A stretch of DNA of 64,000 nt. Origin: Metarhizobium sp964253915. Its GTDB lineage: Bacteria > Pseudomonadota > Alphaproteobacteria > Rhizobiales > Rhizobiaceae. Below the pieces are notes generated by a model. The model saw nothing but the letters and a program-made list of their open reading frames with translations. It made no database searches and was not told the DNA's origin. The stretch is from contig NZ_CAXUSG020000011.1 in NCBI RefSeq assembly GCF_964253915.1, positions 1 through 64,000 of the forward strand, in the 5' to 3' direction. Positions 1 to 9,224 of this stretch are shown here, one piece after another; position 1 is the stretch's first letter; each line of letters starts with the position of its first letter. A program made the position numbers and the translations under genes.

Positions 1-13
1 GTTGAGGCCCGAG

Positions 14-640
14 CTACTTGTCTTGTATGGCTGTGTTCGCGCTCGCAACCAAACGTCCGGCGAGCCCAACCCCACCCACCAGATACACTGCAGCGCCGAT
101 CAGCAACATGAAGACACCACCCAGTTGCTGATCCGACCCTGCGTCGAGGGTAAGCCCGAAACAGGTGACCTCGTCTGTGCCGTAGAGTGGACGTGGGCTA
201 AGCGCCAACAGCGCCCCAAGCAATGTCATGTGGATGGATGTCAGGAGAAGCGCGCCTACACCAATGCCGGCGTTGAGGCGTTCCTTTCCGCCAGCAAGGC
301 AACTCCACCAGAGCAGGATGCCGGCTGCCAGGAAAATACCCTGCTCCGCAATGGTGACTAAAACCGATGCCTCGGCAGCAGCGCGGACGGCCGGCGCATG
401 CCAGCCCCATACGGCGATCAGCTCGACCATCGAGGCGATAAGCGGCAATACCGATGGCATCGAACCACGCGGTCTCCATCGTGTCGGCAATCCGAGCGCG
501 ATCAGTGGTGCGGCGATGGCGATGACGCCCATATGTGCCAGCATGTGGGCAGAAAACGCGGCGCGCCAGCTTCCCAGCAATGGCCCGAGCCAGATCATCG
601 CGAGCACAAGCAGACCGGTGCAGAGTGCCAACCACCTCAC
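14..640 (-). CDS. ctaG: Cytochrome c oxidase assembly factor, CtaG (caa3) family
   Basis: Integral inner-membrane protein of the caa3_CtaG family, thought to help assemble the haem-copper oxidase encoded just upstream. 208 residues, mostly hydrophobic with about six likely membrane segments; a His-bearing stretch HMLAHM lies near residue 30. The GTG start at 640 was chosen because it overlaps the upstream stop codon as GTGA and sits 8 nt after GGAG; GTG 649 is also in frame. It is the last gene of the leftward four-gene oxidase operon. Family assignment rests on the sequence and the cox context and is fairly secure; the exact role in assembly is inferred. Confidence 0.8.
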   Translation of the reverse strand: MRWLALCTGLLVLAMIWLGPLLGSWRAAFSAHMLAHMGVIAIAAPLIALGLPTRWRPRGSMPSVLPLIASMVELIAVWGWHAPAVRAAAEASVLVTIAEQGIFLAAGILLWWSCLAGGKERLNAGIGVGALLLTSIHMTLLGALLALSPRPLYGTDEVTCFGLTLDAGSDQQLGGVFMLLIGAAVYLVGGVGLAGRLVASANTAIQDK

Positions 641-1020
641 CGGATGCACTCCATGATGAAAACTGTCGGCATGGCGGTGAAGATCACCGCGATAAAGCTG
701 AGGCCTGACAGCAGAAGCGTGGCATATCCCTGGAACAGCAAGCGATCTTTGCGGGTGGGATCGTCATGCGGCGGATCTCCGGTACCGAATCCCCATTGCC
801 GCCAGGCCAGCACTGCGGCCAGAACGATCGTGGAAAGCGCCAGAACCGTGAGCAACCCGATAGCGATCCGAAGATTGCCGAAATCCGATCCGAGAAGATG
901 GGGTTTTTCGCAAAATATGGCTGCGCCGACGTAACACAGCAAGAAATGCAGCGCCCAGACCACCGGAGCGGTGAACAGCGTCCAGAGCGACTCGACCTGA
1001 CGCGGAAGCAGATGCCACAT
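637..1020 (-). CDS. Small membrane protein of the cox operon
   Basis: 127-residue protein with three to four hydrophobic segments (about residues 13-35, 50-72, 97-122) and a polar, Asp/Pro-rich cytoplasmic-looking loop near residues 80-92. I do not recognise a named family. Its position between the fused oxidase subunit and ctaG, with 4-nt overlaps on both sides (ATGA at 1020, GTGA at 637), points to translational coupling and a role in assembling or stabilising the oxidase. The ATG at 1020 is the start; the same frame stays open much further upstream inside the oxidase gene, but that extension is an out-of-frame shadow of it. Confidence 0.75.
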   Translation of the reverse strand: MWHLLPRQVESLWTLFTAPVVWALHFLLCYVGAAIFCEKPHLLGSDFGNLRIAIGLLTVLALSTIVLAAVLAWRQWGFGTGDPPHDDPTRKDRLLFQGYATLLLSGLSFIAVIFTAMPTVFIMECIR

Positions 1021-3527
1021 CAGAGTGCCTCCGGAAACAGCCCGACAACGACAAAGGTGACAAACGCCGTCACGAGCATGAAGTGCCAGTAGAGCGCGAC
1101 GTTGCAGATCTCCATGTCGTGGCGCGGTGTCATGCGGCCGGCCAGGCTGCGCGCAAAACAATAGAGTTGCATGATCACGCCAACCGCGCCGTGGACCGCA
1201 GCCCAGATCACCAGGATCCAGACGATTGCCGGATAGACATGGTCGGTCGGGTCCATGCCGGTGAACCACGGACCGGCAAGAGCCGCGAGACAGCCACCGA
1301 TGGAAAGCGCCGCTCCCGCCAGGCAAGATATTTGCGCGATGACGACGGCACCGCGGCGATTGGTCTCGCGCGCCGCAACGGTGGCCGCCCATGCCGCAAC
1401 AAACAGCGCAAGGGCCGTCATCGGCCAGAAGACGCCGGGTCCGGCAAGCCCGCCGGTAAAATCCTGGTGGATCGTCCAGAAGAAGAAATAACCGAAAACC
1501 AGGCTGGCAAAGGCCGTGCCATCGCCCACCATGGTGATGAACATTGCCCACCAGCCAACGGATTTTACGCCGGATGCATAAAGCGGCAGGCTCAGCCCGC
1601 GTCCGACATCCTTCTCCTGCTTTTCGGGAATGTGCCCGGTGCCCGTCCACAGCCACCAGATCACCGCCGCCAGGAAGGCAATGCCGGAGACGAGCGAGAT
1701 GGTCCACCATTTGAATGTGAGCGCGACGAACACCGTGCCAAGCGTCACGGCACTGACAAGCGTCACGTATGACGTGCCACCGACGCGCAACACCTGCTCC
1801 GGCTCGGCGTCGAGCACCGACGTTACAAGTGTCTCGCGCCGTCCTTCCTTCGCATCGGCCAGATACCACTCCCCGCGCTTGACCTCGCCGGCGAGTTCCC
1901 TTTGATCCCAAAGCGGGTAGCGGCTCTCGATCCTTGGGATCGACCGCACGCCCCAATTTTCCTCGGGTTCGCTGATCCACTCCAGTGTCCCGGCGTTCCA
2001 GGGATTGACTTCACCCCGCGGCTGCCGGCGCCGGTGCAGCGTGACATCCACCACCACCGCAAACATTCCAATGCCGAGAATGACGGCGCCCATCGTCGAG
2101 ATCAGGTTCAGCCAGTCCCATCCCATATCTGCAGGATAGGTGAAGACGCGGCGTGGCATGCCGCGCAGCCCGGAGAGATGCATCGGAAAGAAGGTGATGT
2201 TGAAGCCGCAAAACATCATCCAGAAGGCGAACCGGCCGACACGATCCGACATATGCTTTCCGTCGATCAATGGGTAATAATAATAGAGGCCGGCAAAGAC
2301 CGGGAACAGCATGCCGCCGATCAGCACGTAGTGCAGATGCGCAACGACGAAATAGGTGTCATGCGCCTGCCAATCGAACGGCACGAGCGCCACCATGACC
2401 CCCGTCAGACCCCCCATGACAAAGATGGCGATGCCACCCATGGCAAAGAGCATGGGTGTCGAAAACACCACCCGGCCCGCCAGCAGGGTGGCGATGAAGA
2501 CAAAAATCTGCACCCCGGTCGGGATCGCGACCGCCTCGGAAGCGGCGGAGAAAAACGCCAGCGAAATCTGCGGCAGGCCGGTCGCGAACATATGGTGGAC
2601 CCAGAGCCCGAAAGACAGGAAACCGGTGCCGACGGCGGCAAGCACGATCCAGGAGTAACCGACGATGGGCCGGCCCGCAAATGTCGGGATGATCATCGCC
2701 AGCAGCGCAATGGCCGGCAGGAAGATGATGTAGACTTCCGGGTGGCCGAAAATCCAGAAGAGATGCTGCCAGAGCAGTGGATCGCCGCCCCGCTGAGGAT
2801 CGAAGAAAGGCCAATCGAACATGCGTTGCATTTCGAACAGCAGGTCGCCGGCGATCAACGGCGGAAAGGCAAAGAGGATCATGCCCGCGACGATCAGAAG
2901 ATACCAGGCAAACAGCGGCATCAGGTTGATGCGCATTCCCGGGGCACGGCATTTCATGATGCCGACGATCAGTTCGACTGCTGCAGCAAGCGAGGCGACC
3001 TCGATAAACGACAGGCCGAGCAGCCAGATGTCGGCGCCGATACCGGCCTGTTCACTGGTTGCCAGCGGCGGATACATGAACCAGCCCGCATTGGGGGCGG
3101 CATTGAAGAAGATCGAACCGCAGACGAAGACGCCGCCGATCAGAAAGCTCCAGAAACCGAAAGCGCCAAGCCTTGGAAACGGCAACTCCCTTGCGCCAAG
3201 CATGGAGGGCAGGAGAAAAATTGCCACGGCCTCGAAGATCGGCACGGCGAACAAGAACATCATCACCGTGCCATGCAAGGTGTAGACCTGGTTGTAGAAT
3301 TCGGCGGACAGCAGGTCGTTTTCAGGAACGGCGAGTTGCGCGCGCACCAGAAGCCCGAGAAGACCGGCAAACAGCATGAAGGCGAAGGCAGTCGAACCGT
3401 ACCACAAGCCGACCTGCGTGTTGTTGACGGACGTCCAGTAACGCCAACCGCTCGGATTTTCCCAGACCGCTCGAAGCTGCGCTTCTTCGGCCGCCTTGTC
3501 GGATGGAGGTGTTGGCGCGGAACTCAT
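1020..3527 (-). CDS. ctaD: Cytochrome c oxidase, fused subunits I and III
   Basis: Catalytic core of an aa3/caa3-type proton-pumping oxidase. Residues 1 to about 550 are COX1: the haem a ligand region (LHGTVMMF), the CuB His and cross-linked Tyr in GHPEVY, the CuB di-His in WVHHMF, and the haem ligands in HLHYVL. Residues from about 640 to 835 are COX3-like (SVGWWAMF, then further membrane segments). 835 residues fits a I-III fusion rather than COX1 alone (about 550). The start overlaps the stop of the subunit II gene by ATGA. A I-III fusion with ctaG downstream is a known layout for alternative caa3 oxidases. The periplasmic electron donor is supplied by the subunit II cytochrome c domain. 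Confidence 0.93.
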   Translation of the reverse strand: MSSAPTPPSDKAAEEAQLRAVWENPSGWRYWTSVNNTQVGLWYGSTAFAFMLFAGLLGLLVRAQLAVPENDLLSAEFYNQVYTLHGTVMMFLFAVPIFEAVAIFLLPSMLGARELPFPRLGAFGFWSFLIGGVFVCGSIFFNAAPNAGWFMYPPLATSEQAGIGADIWLLGLSFIEVASLAAAVELIVGIMKCRAPGMRINLMPLFAWYLLIVAGMILFAFPPLIAGDLLFEMQRMFDWPFFDPQRGGDPLLWQHLFWIFGHPEVYIIFLPAIALLAMIIPTFAGRPIVGYSWIVLAAVGTGFLSFGLWVHHMFATGLPQISLAFFSAASEAVAIPTGVQIFVFIATLLAGRVVFSTPMLFAMGGIAIFVMGGLTGVMVALVPFDWQAHDTYFVVAHLHYVLIGGMLFPVFAGLYYYYPLIDGKHMSDRVGRFAFWMMFCGFNITFFPMHLSGLRGMPRRVFTYPADMGWDWLNLISTMGAVILGIGMFAVVVDVTLHRRRQPRGEVNPWNAGTLEWISEPEENWGVRSIPRIESRYPLWDQRELAGEVKRGEWYLADAKEGRRETLVTSVLDAEPEQVLRVGGTSYVTLVSAVTLGTVFVALTFKWWTISLVSGIAFLAAVIWWLWTGTGHIPEKQEKDVGRGLSLPLYASGVKSVGWWAMFITMVGDGTAFASLVFGYFFFWTIHQDFTGGLAGPGVFWPMTALALFVAAWAATVAARETNRRGAVVIAQISCLAGAALSIGGCLAALAGPWFTGMDPTDHVYPAIVWILVIWAAVHGAVGVIMQLYCFARSLAGRMTPRHDMEICNVALYWHFMLVTAFVTFVVVGLFPEAL

Positions 3528-4582
3528 TTCAGCCCTCCCAGCCAGGCAGCGATACTGGAGAGATCATCCCTGGAAAGTTTTGGATAGGCCGGCATATGGC
3601 TCCCGGGCTTGACCGAACTGGAATAGCTTATGAAGCGGGCCAGATTTCCGTCCTCATTCTTCAGTTGACCGGCGCCGATTGTCAGTCGTGAGCCGATATG
3701 GGAAAGATCCGGTCCGGAAGCGCCACGCGCCTCGGTGCCATCGACCCGGTGACAGTCGCCACAGCCCTCGCGCAAGAACGCTTTTCGGCCGGCTTCGGCT
3801 GCGGATATTCCCGCTGAAGCCAATAGGCGCTGGTCGAGCCATGCTTCGAATTCGGCGACCTCCATCGCCAGAGCCGGGAACGCCATCAGCGCATGCGACG
3901 TGCCGCAAAATTCGGCGCATTGACCGCGGTAGATGCCCGGACGCGTGGCAAGCAGAGACAGACGGTTCACCCGCCCGGGAACAAGATCCATCTTTCCACC
4001 AAGAGCCGGTATCCAGAAGGAATGAATCATGTCTGCGCTGGCAAGCGCAAACTCCACCCGTTTGCCAACGGGAATCCTGACTTCGTTTGCGGATATGACC
4101 TGGGTGCCGTCCGCGCGGTGATAGACCACATGCCACCAGAATTGATGCCCGACCACCTCGATGCGCAGGTCCGGGTTCTCCTGCCGGGTAAACGGCCTCA
4201 ACGACGGCATCAGCCAAAGTGCGTAGGCCAAAAGCGCGGTGAGAACGACGGCGGGAAATATCGCCCCGCCCCAGAGGATAACCCGACCGGCCGCCTGTTC
4301 CGATATGGTTTTACGCTTCCAGCGTGCAGCATAGAGTGACAGTGCGACAACGATGGCCCAGGCCATCGACCCGCCCGCCACCATCACCCAGAACAGGATG
4401 GCGACCTGTGACGCTTCTTCACCGGCGGGGTCGAGAGCCGACTGACTGCCACTGCAAGACGCCAATGCCGGACAGAGAGCAAGCAATAGCGAAAAGGCTT
4501 GTAGCCTTTCCAATCCTGTTTTCGACCGGTGCTTGGCCGGAGCCTCCCGCGTGCCAATAATGGCTCTCTCCGCTTCTTTCAA
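3524..4582 (-). CDS. ctaC: Cytochrome c oxidase subunit II with C-terminal cytochrome c domain
   Basis: Accepts electrons and passes them to subunit I. The N-terminus looks like a lipoprotein signal ending in the lipobox LASC at about residue 43. Two membrane helices follow, then the CuA cupredoxin domain with the CuA motif CAEFCGTSHALM near residue 220. A C-terminal class I cytochrome c domain has the haem motif CGDCH and a distal Met in the SHMPAYP region. 352 residues is normal for the caa3-type subunit II. First gene of the leftward operon; its stop overlaps the next start by 4 nt. The N-terminal 20 residues before the signal peptide are unusually polar, so an internal start is possible. 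Confidence 0.92.
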   Translation of the reverse strand: MKEAERAIIGTREAPAKHRSKTGLERLQAFSLLLALCPALASCSGSQSALDPAGEEASQVAILFWVMVAGGSMAWAIVVALSLYAARWKRKTISEQAAGRVILWGGAIFPAVVLTALLAYALWLMPSLRPFTRQENPDLRIEVVGHQFWWHVVYHRADGTQVISANEVRIPVGKRVEFALASADMIHSFWIPALGGKMDLVPGRVNRLSLLATRPGIYRGQCAEFCGTSHALMAFPALAMEVAEFEAWLDQRLLASAGISAAEAGRKAFLREGCGDCHRVDGTEARGASGPDLSHIGSRLTIGAGQLKNEDGNLARFISYSSSVKPGSHMPAYPKLSRDDLSSIAAWLGGLK

Positions 4583-4745
4583 ATGAGGTGATGCGCCTCT
4601 GCTTTGTCAGAGGGCTTATCTAGCGCAGCGAGTGGTGACCTCTAGTGTAAACATCACGAATGTTGCCGGACGGCGGGTTTGGGAACCGTGTCTTAGACGC
4701 GGCGTTATCATCTCAACGCGATCCCGAAAAATGGAAGACGTGATC

Positions 4746-5276
4746 ATGGCGGAGAAAGTGACCGGTTATTCAGCCACCCAGATCGCTCTCCATTGGGCTG
4801 TCGTCGTGCTCGTCACATTCCAGTTCCTGGCGCACAACGCCATCGAGGTTTCCTGGACATCGTACGTCAATGACGAATTACCGCCTCGGGGAAATGCAGT
4901 TCTCGCTTACATGCATGTGACCGCAGGCCTGCTCATACTCGGTCTCGCTTTGTGCCGTCTTTATTTGCGAATAACGCGCGGCGCACCCGCACCGCCACAG
5001 AATGAGCCGCGATTTTTCAAGCTTATATCGGAAGGTGTCCACGGCATGATCTATCTGCTCCTCCTGGCCCTCCCGGCTTCGGGGGCGGTTGCGTGGTTCA
5101 TGGGTGTCCGGCCGGCTGCGGAGATCCATGGCTTGCTGGAAAAACTACTGCTGTTTCTCATCGCCGCGCATATCGCCGGCGCACTCTTTCAGCATCTCGT
5201 CCGCCGGTCCGATGTCATGATGCGCATGTTCGAACCGGAACACTCTTCCAAGCCTGCCTGGAAAAAATCAGCTTAG
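4746..5276 (+). CDS. Cytochrome b561 family protein
   Basis: Membrane di-haem cytochrome b561 of the prokaryotic type, moving electrons between the quinone pool and periplasmic or membrane partners. About 176 residues with four predicted helices. Candidate haem-ligand histidines lie in IALHW near the N-terminus, YMHVTAG in helix 2, and AAHIAGALFQH in helix 4. ATG 4746 is preferred over the longer open frame because it has GGAAG about 8 nt upstream, and the extra 38 residues look non-coding. It is divergent from the oxidase operon across 163 bp, which probably holds both promoters. Joint regulation is possible but not shown. Confidence 0.85.
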   Translation: MAEKVTGYSATQIALHWAVVVLVTFQFLAHNAIEVSWTSYVNDELPPRGNAVLAYMHVTAGLLILGLALCRLYLRITRGAPAPPQNEPRFFKLISEGVHGMIYLLLLALPASGAVAWFMGVRPAAEIHGLLEKLLLFLIAAHIAGALFQHLVRRSDVMMRMFEPEHSSKPAWKKSA

Positions 5277-5387
5277 GCCTTTTCACCCTTGCAAGCCGTG
5301 ATATGTTCGATTTTTGTTCCGATTCTCTTCTCGATCCAATGACACCTGCCGTGCCAGGCCACGGTTTTCGCACGAGCATAAGTTCCC

Positions 5388-7454
5388 ATGACGATAGCCT
5401 ATCTGGAGAAACTCAATGAACGACAGCGAGAAGCGGTCGAACATGGGGTTGGTCTTGCCGGTGGAATTATTGGCGGGCCGTTGCTCATTATTGCCGGCGC
5501 CGGGTCAGGCAAGACGAATACGCTTGCGCATCGGGTGGCGCATTTGATCGTCAATGGCGCCGACCCCAGGCGGATTTTGCTGATGACCTTCTCGCGAAGG
5601 GCATCGACAGAGATGGCACGTCGGGTCCAGCGCATCTGCAGGAAGGTTATGGGCGAAAGCTCGGCCGTCATGACGGACGCCCTGTCCTGGTTGGGGACGT
5701 TTCATGGGATCGGGGCGCGTCTGCTTCGCATGTATTCCGAGCAGATCGGCTTGAACACGGACTTTACGATCCACGATCGTGAAGACAGCGCCGACTTGAT
5801 GAATCTGGTGCGGCACGAGCTTGGCCTATCCAAGACCGATAGCCGCTTTCCGACAAAAGGCACCTGCCTTGCTATCTACTCCCGCGCGGTCAATGCAGAA
5901 TGCTCCATCCATGACGCCCTGAAGACCGCTTTCCCCTGGGTCGCGGGGTGGGAGGAACAGCTCAAAAGCCTTTTTGCCAGCTATGTCGAAGCCAAACAGG
6001 CGCAGAGCGTTCTCGATTACGACGATCTTCTGCTTTACTGGTCGCAGATGGTCTCCGTACCGGAGTTTGCCCATGAGATCGGCAGTCGCTTCGACCACAT
6101 TCTGGTCGACGAGTACCAGGATACAAACCACCTTCAGGCGTCGATATTGTCGGCATTGAAACCAGAGGGACGTGGCCTCACTGTAGTTGGCGACGATGCT
6201 CAGTCGATCTACTCGTTCCGGGCTGCGACAGTTCGCAATATTCTGGATTTTCCGAAGCAATTCTCTCCAAAGCTGGCAGACATCATCACGCTGGACCAGA
6301 ACTACCGCTCGACCCAGCCGATTCTTGCCGCCGCGAATGGCGTCATCGATCTTGCCCGGGAGCGCTTTACCAAAAACTTATGGACCGAGCGAAAATCAGA
6401 GCAGCGGCCGCTCCTCGTCACGGTGAAAGACGAGAAGGATCAAGCCGCCTATATCGTGGAGCAGGTTCTCGCCAACCGCGAAGTCGGGATCACTTTGAAG
6501 AACCAGGCCGTGCTGTTCCGATCTTCCAATCACAGCGGAACGCTGGAAGTGGAATTGACACGGCACAATATCCCCTTCGTTAAATTCGGCGGATTGAAGT
6601 TTCTGGATAGTGCCCATGTGAAGGACCTGCTTGCCGTTCTGCGGTTCGCCCAGAATCCCCGCGATCGGGTCGCCGGATTCCGTCTGCTGCAAATGTTGCC
6701 CGGGGTCGGGCCGCAGACGGCGGGCAAGATCCTCGATGCCATAGCGAATGATCCTGAACCTTTGCTGTCCCTGCAGGAAATTCCGCCGCCAGCCAAGACG
6801 GGCGAGCAATGGATGGGTCTTGTCAGCCTGCTTGCCGGATTGCGGAAAGGTGGCGAATGGCCCGGCGACATCGCAGCGGCGCGGATATGGTATGAGCCTT
6901 ATCTCGATCGTATTCATGAAGATCCGGAAACGCGCAAGGCCGATCTTCTCCACCTCGAACAGATTGCAGCCGGTTACGCGAACCGTGAGCGGTTTTTAAC
7001 CGAGCTCACCCTCGATCCGCCTGACGCCACGAGCGATCAGGCGGGAATACCTTTGCTTGACGAGGACTATCTCATTCTCTCGACCATCCATTCGGCAAAG
7101 GGGCAGGAATGGCGCTCTGTCTTCATGCTGAACGTGGTTGATGGATGCATCCCTTCCGATCTCGGTGTCGGCTCCACCGCCGAACTCGAGGAGGAGCGGC
7201 GATTGCTCTACGTCGGAATGACAAGGGCACGCGACCAACTGACACTGATGACCCCGCAAAGATTCTTTACCCATGGACAGAACGCGCAAGGAGACCGCCA
7301 CGTCTACGCATCCCGGACGCGATTCATCCCTGTCACTTTGTTGCAATTTTTCGAGACGGCGAGCTGGCCCAAAGTCGCTGCGGCCGTATCCGAACGAAGT
7401 ACCCATCAGATTCGGATCGACGTGGCGGCGCGTATGCGATCGATGTGGAAATAG
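5388..7454 (+). CDS. UvrD/Rep-type superfamily 1 DNA helicase
   Basis: ATP-driven 3'-5' DNA helicase. The SF1A motif set is complete and in order: Q-motif LNERQREAV near residue 10, Walker A GAGSGKTNTL near 37, motif II DEYQDTN near 241, motif III GDDAQSIYSFR near 268, motif IV LDQNYRST near 302, motif V STIHSAKGQEW near 565, and motif VI LLYVGMTRARDQL near 605. 688 residues is close to Rep/UvrD but shorter at the C-terminus. It appears monocistronic and ends about 100 bp before the PRC-barrel gene. The Shine-Dalgarno before ATG 5388 is weak. Which pathway it serves (repair, replication restart) cannot be read from the sequence. Confidence 0.92.
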   Translation: MTIAYLEKLNERQREAVEHGVGLAGGIIGGPLLIIAGAGSGKTNTLAHRVAHLIVNGADPRRILLMTFSRRASTEMARRVQRICRKVMGESSAVMTDALSWLGTFHGIGARLLRMYSEQIGLNTDFTIHDREDSADLMNLVRHELGLSKTDSRFPTKGTCLAIYSRAVNAECSIHDALKTAFPWVAGWEEQLKSLFASYVEAKQAQSVLDYDDLLLYWSQMVSVPEFAHEIGSRFDHILVDEYQDTNHLQASILSALKPEGRGLTVVGDDAQSIYSFRAATVRNILDFPKQFSPKLADIITLDQNYRSTQPILAAANGVIDLARERFTKNLWTERKSEQRPLLVTVKDEKDQAAYIVEQVLANREVGITLKNQAVLFRSSNHSGTLEVELTRHNIPFVKFGGLKFLDSAHVKDLLAVLRFAQNPRDRVAGFRLLQMLPGVGPQTAGKILDAIANDPEPLLSLQEIPPPAKTGEQWMGLVSLLAGLRKGGEWPGDIAAARIWYEPYLDRIHEDPETRKADLLHLEQIAAGYANRERFLTELTLDPPDATSDQAGIPLLDEDYLILSTIHSAKGQEWRSVFMLNVVDGCIPSDLGVGSTAELEEERRLLYVGMTRARDQLTLMTPQRFFTHGQNAQGDRHVYASRTRFIPVTLLQFFETASWPKVAAAVSERSTHQIRIDVAARMRSMWK

Positions 7455-7558
7455 AGGCTCGCTGCCGTTGTAGAGCAGACACCGAGGCTCACTCATTCGG
7501 GAACAGAGTGCCCGCTGCGGAGTTCCTTCAATCCAACCTATAAAAAGGAGGATCGCAG

Positions 7559-7855
7559 ATGGATCACACCAATCACGTACGGCTGACGACCGCAGAACTG
7601 ACGCCCGCTATTCTCGAAGGCGCAACTGTCTATGGCGCCGACGATCACAAGGTCGGGACTGTCGACCATGTTCACGGCATGGGTACGGGCAGCACCGCGA
7701 TTATCGATGTCGGTGGTTTTCTCGGCATCGGCGCGAAGCCGGTTGCCGTTCCCCTTACAGATCTCGACTTCATGCGGGACGAAGACGGCGATGTGCACGC
7801 CGTCACGGCCTGGACCAAGGACCAGCTCAAAAACATGCCGGAGCATCGTCACTGA
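7559..7855 (+). CDS. PRC-barrel domain protein
   Basis: 98-residue soluble protein with one PRC-barrel-like fold: GATVYGADDHKVGTVDHVH, then IIDVGGFLGIGAKPVAVPL, the common pattern in small stress-associated rhizobial proteins. A strong ribosome site (AAAGGAGGATCG) precedes ATG 7559. No catalytic residues are evident. A GGAAC box at 7500-7504 lies 16 nt before AGTT, an imperfect match to the EcfG -35/-10 pair, so general-stress control is possible but weak. A good terminator follows at 7898. Confidence 0.8.
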   Translation: MDHTNHVRLTTAELTPAILEGATVYGADDHKVGTVDHVHGMGTGSTAIIDVGGFLGIGAKPVAVPLTDLDFMRDEDGDVHAVTAWTKDQLKNMPEHRH

Positions 7856-7897
7856 ATTCTAAAAGCCCGGCCATCGCAGGCTGTGTGGAAACTGATG

Positions 7898-7922
7898 GAG
7901 GCTCCGGTATTTCCGGGGCCTC
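7898..7922 (+). terminator. Intrinsic terminator after the PRC-barrel gene
   Basis: 10-bp stem with one G-T wobble (7898-7907 with 7913-7922), 5-nt loop TATTT, followed by TTTGGTTT. It lies 42 nt after the PRC-barrel stop and just before the end of the transposase remnant on the other strand. Confidence 0.65.
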
Positions 7923-7929
7923 TTTGGTT

Positions 7930-8052
7930 TCAGGCGATGGCGGTTTTGATGTTGGCGGCTCTCATGATGTTGTATGTGAGGATGGAAAGAGCCATTTCGG
8001 TTCTGGTTCCTTTCAGGCTCCTGGTCAGGAAGCGCCCGCCGGCTGTCATTCG
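7930..8052 (-). pseudogene. Transposase C-terminal remnant (IS1182-like)
   Basis: About 40 codons ending in a stop at 7930 read GGRFLTRSLKGTRTEM then ALSILTYNIMRAANI. This matches the conserved tail of IS1182-type DDE transposases (FLTR..L..V.TEMSL.VLAYN..R). The catalytic core and both inverted repeats are absent, so this is a degenerate fragment. It abuts a response-regulator fragment on the opposite strand, marking an old insertion or recombination scar. The element family is assigned from this tail alone. Confidence 0.6.
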
Positions 8053-8062
8053 CTTGATGCTC

Positions 8063-8254
8063 GGTGAGCGTGTCCGCGAAATCTGGCCGCAGATCGCGAT
8101 CATTTTTGCAACGGGGCAGGATAGGGTGCCCGATCTTGCAGGTGGATCGGAAGCTGCATTTCTCAAAAAGCCGTTCGGTGTCGATGACATCCGGGATGTC
8201 ATCGAGCGCATCCGGACTGCGTCCTTGCGCGCCAGACGCAACAAAGCCGGATAG
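8063..8254 (+). pseudogene. Response-regulator receiver domain, C-terminal remnant
   Basis: 63 codons without their own start resemble the last third of a CheY-like receiver: REIWPQIAIIFATGQ (beta-4 with the conserved Thr position), then AAFLKKPFGVDDI, the KP motif of beta-5, and a final helix. The phospho-acceptor Asp and first half are missing. It joins directly to the transposase tail on the other strand, so the 5' part was probably lost with the insertion event. No product is expected. Confidence 0.6.
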
Positions 8255-8346
8255 ACGGGCAGCTCCGGCTTCTGACTCGACCTCCAGATGTCAATCATGA
8301 TGCTGCGTAAGCGTCGACCGATGTCGTCGAACTTTGGGATTTTACC

Positions 8347-9189
8347 TCAAGCTGGATCGGAGCCCATGACGAGGCCTTCAATGTCGTGTTTCTGGGTGAT
8401 CGGGACGAGTTCGTCAACCACGCGGCAAATAAGGTGCTTCCGGGCCTTTTCTGGCAGGGCTTCATGCCAGTCGCGCGTCACCATCATGTCGTGCAGTTCG
8501 GCGTGGCCGGCGCCGGGTGCATCGACACCGAGTACCATGACGGGGCGGGCGATCGGCGACAGGTGCTCTGTTCCGCGATGCACTGTCAGCGCTGAACGGC
8601 ACGATATGTCGCCCCGATTGGGGTATTTTCGCGCTGCCCGTTCCTGAAAACGCGGCCACTGGGCCTTGTCAGGAAACATTTCATGCTTCCATTCACGACC
8701 ATCATCCCACTGGGTGCCGGGCGCCACTTCAAAAGGCCCCATGTCCGGGGTCACGTCGACGCCGGTCAGATTGAAGGCTAAGGAGGTAATCTTGTGATCG
8801 CGGTAGGTATCGACCGGTGATGGGAAGTCACGATGCCAGGGTTGATATTTCGCCCCCTGAAACGGCACATCGAGGCCAATCTCAACAATCTGATAGTCTG
8901 GACCAAGCATGCGTTCGCAGATCTCGATGACCCAGGGATGCATGATCAGGTCAGTGAAGCCGCGGAAATTTTGCGGATGGATTTCCACATACCAGCGCCG
9001 TGGCCCGCGTCCGACTGCGCCACCAGGACGCTGGATGGCCGACCAGAACGCGGTCATCATGTCTTCCCGCATTTCATCGGCCCATTCCGGTGTGAAAGCG
9101 GATTTCAACCCGACAATACCGTCGGTGCGCAAGGTTTCCAGATGGCTGTCGAGATCGTAGGCAAACGTCCCGTGAGATGATTGGTTCAT
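8347..9189 (-). CDS. Phytanoyl-CoA dioxygenase (PhyH) family protein
   Basis: Predicted Fe(II)/2-oxoglutarate-dependent dioxygenase. The iron-binding H-x-D is seen in YQPWHRDFPSP near residue 120, and a distal His is likely in ALTVHRGTEHLS near 205, followed by the Arg that usually binds 2-oxoglutarate (SPIARPVM). 280 residues is typical. ATG 9189 was chosen because GGAGGA ends 6 nt upstream; ATG 9195 has no spacing from that site. It is a single gene, divergent from a LacI regulator, with a perfect palindrome between them. PhyH enzymes hydroxylate varied small molecules, so the substrate is unknown. Confidence 0.88.
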   Translation of the reverse strand: MNQSSHGTFAYDLDSHLETLRTDGIVGLKSAFTPEWADEMREDMMTAFWSAIQRPGGAVGRGPRRWYVEIHPQNFRGFTDLIMHPWVIEICERMLGPDYQIVEIGLDVPFQGAKYQPWHRDFPSPVDTYRDHKITSLAFNLTGVDVTPDMGPFEVAPGTQWDDGREWKHEMFPDKAQWPRFQERAARKYPNRGDISCRSALTVHRGTEHLSPIARPVMVLGVDAPGAGHAELHDMMVTRDWHEALPEKARKHLICRVVDELVPITQKHDIEGLVMGSDPA

Positions 9190-9224
9190 GATCATTCCTC
9201 CTTGATCGTTGTCATCGTACGTCT

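Noticed and set aside
1902..3587. 561-codon plus-strand frame opposite the cytochrome oxidase gene
   Set aside because: Low-complexity charged sequence antisense to a highly conserved oxidase core.
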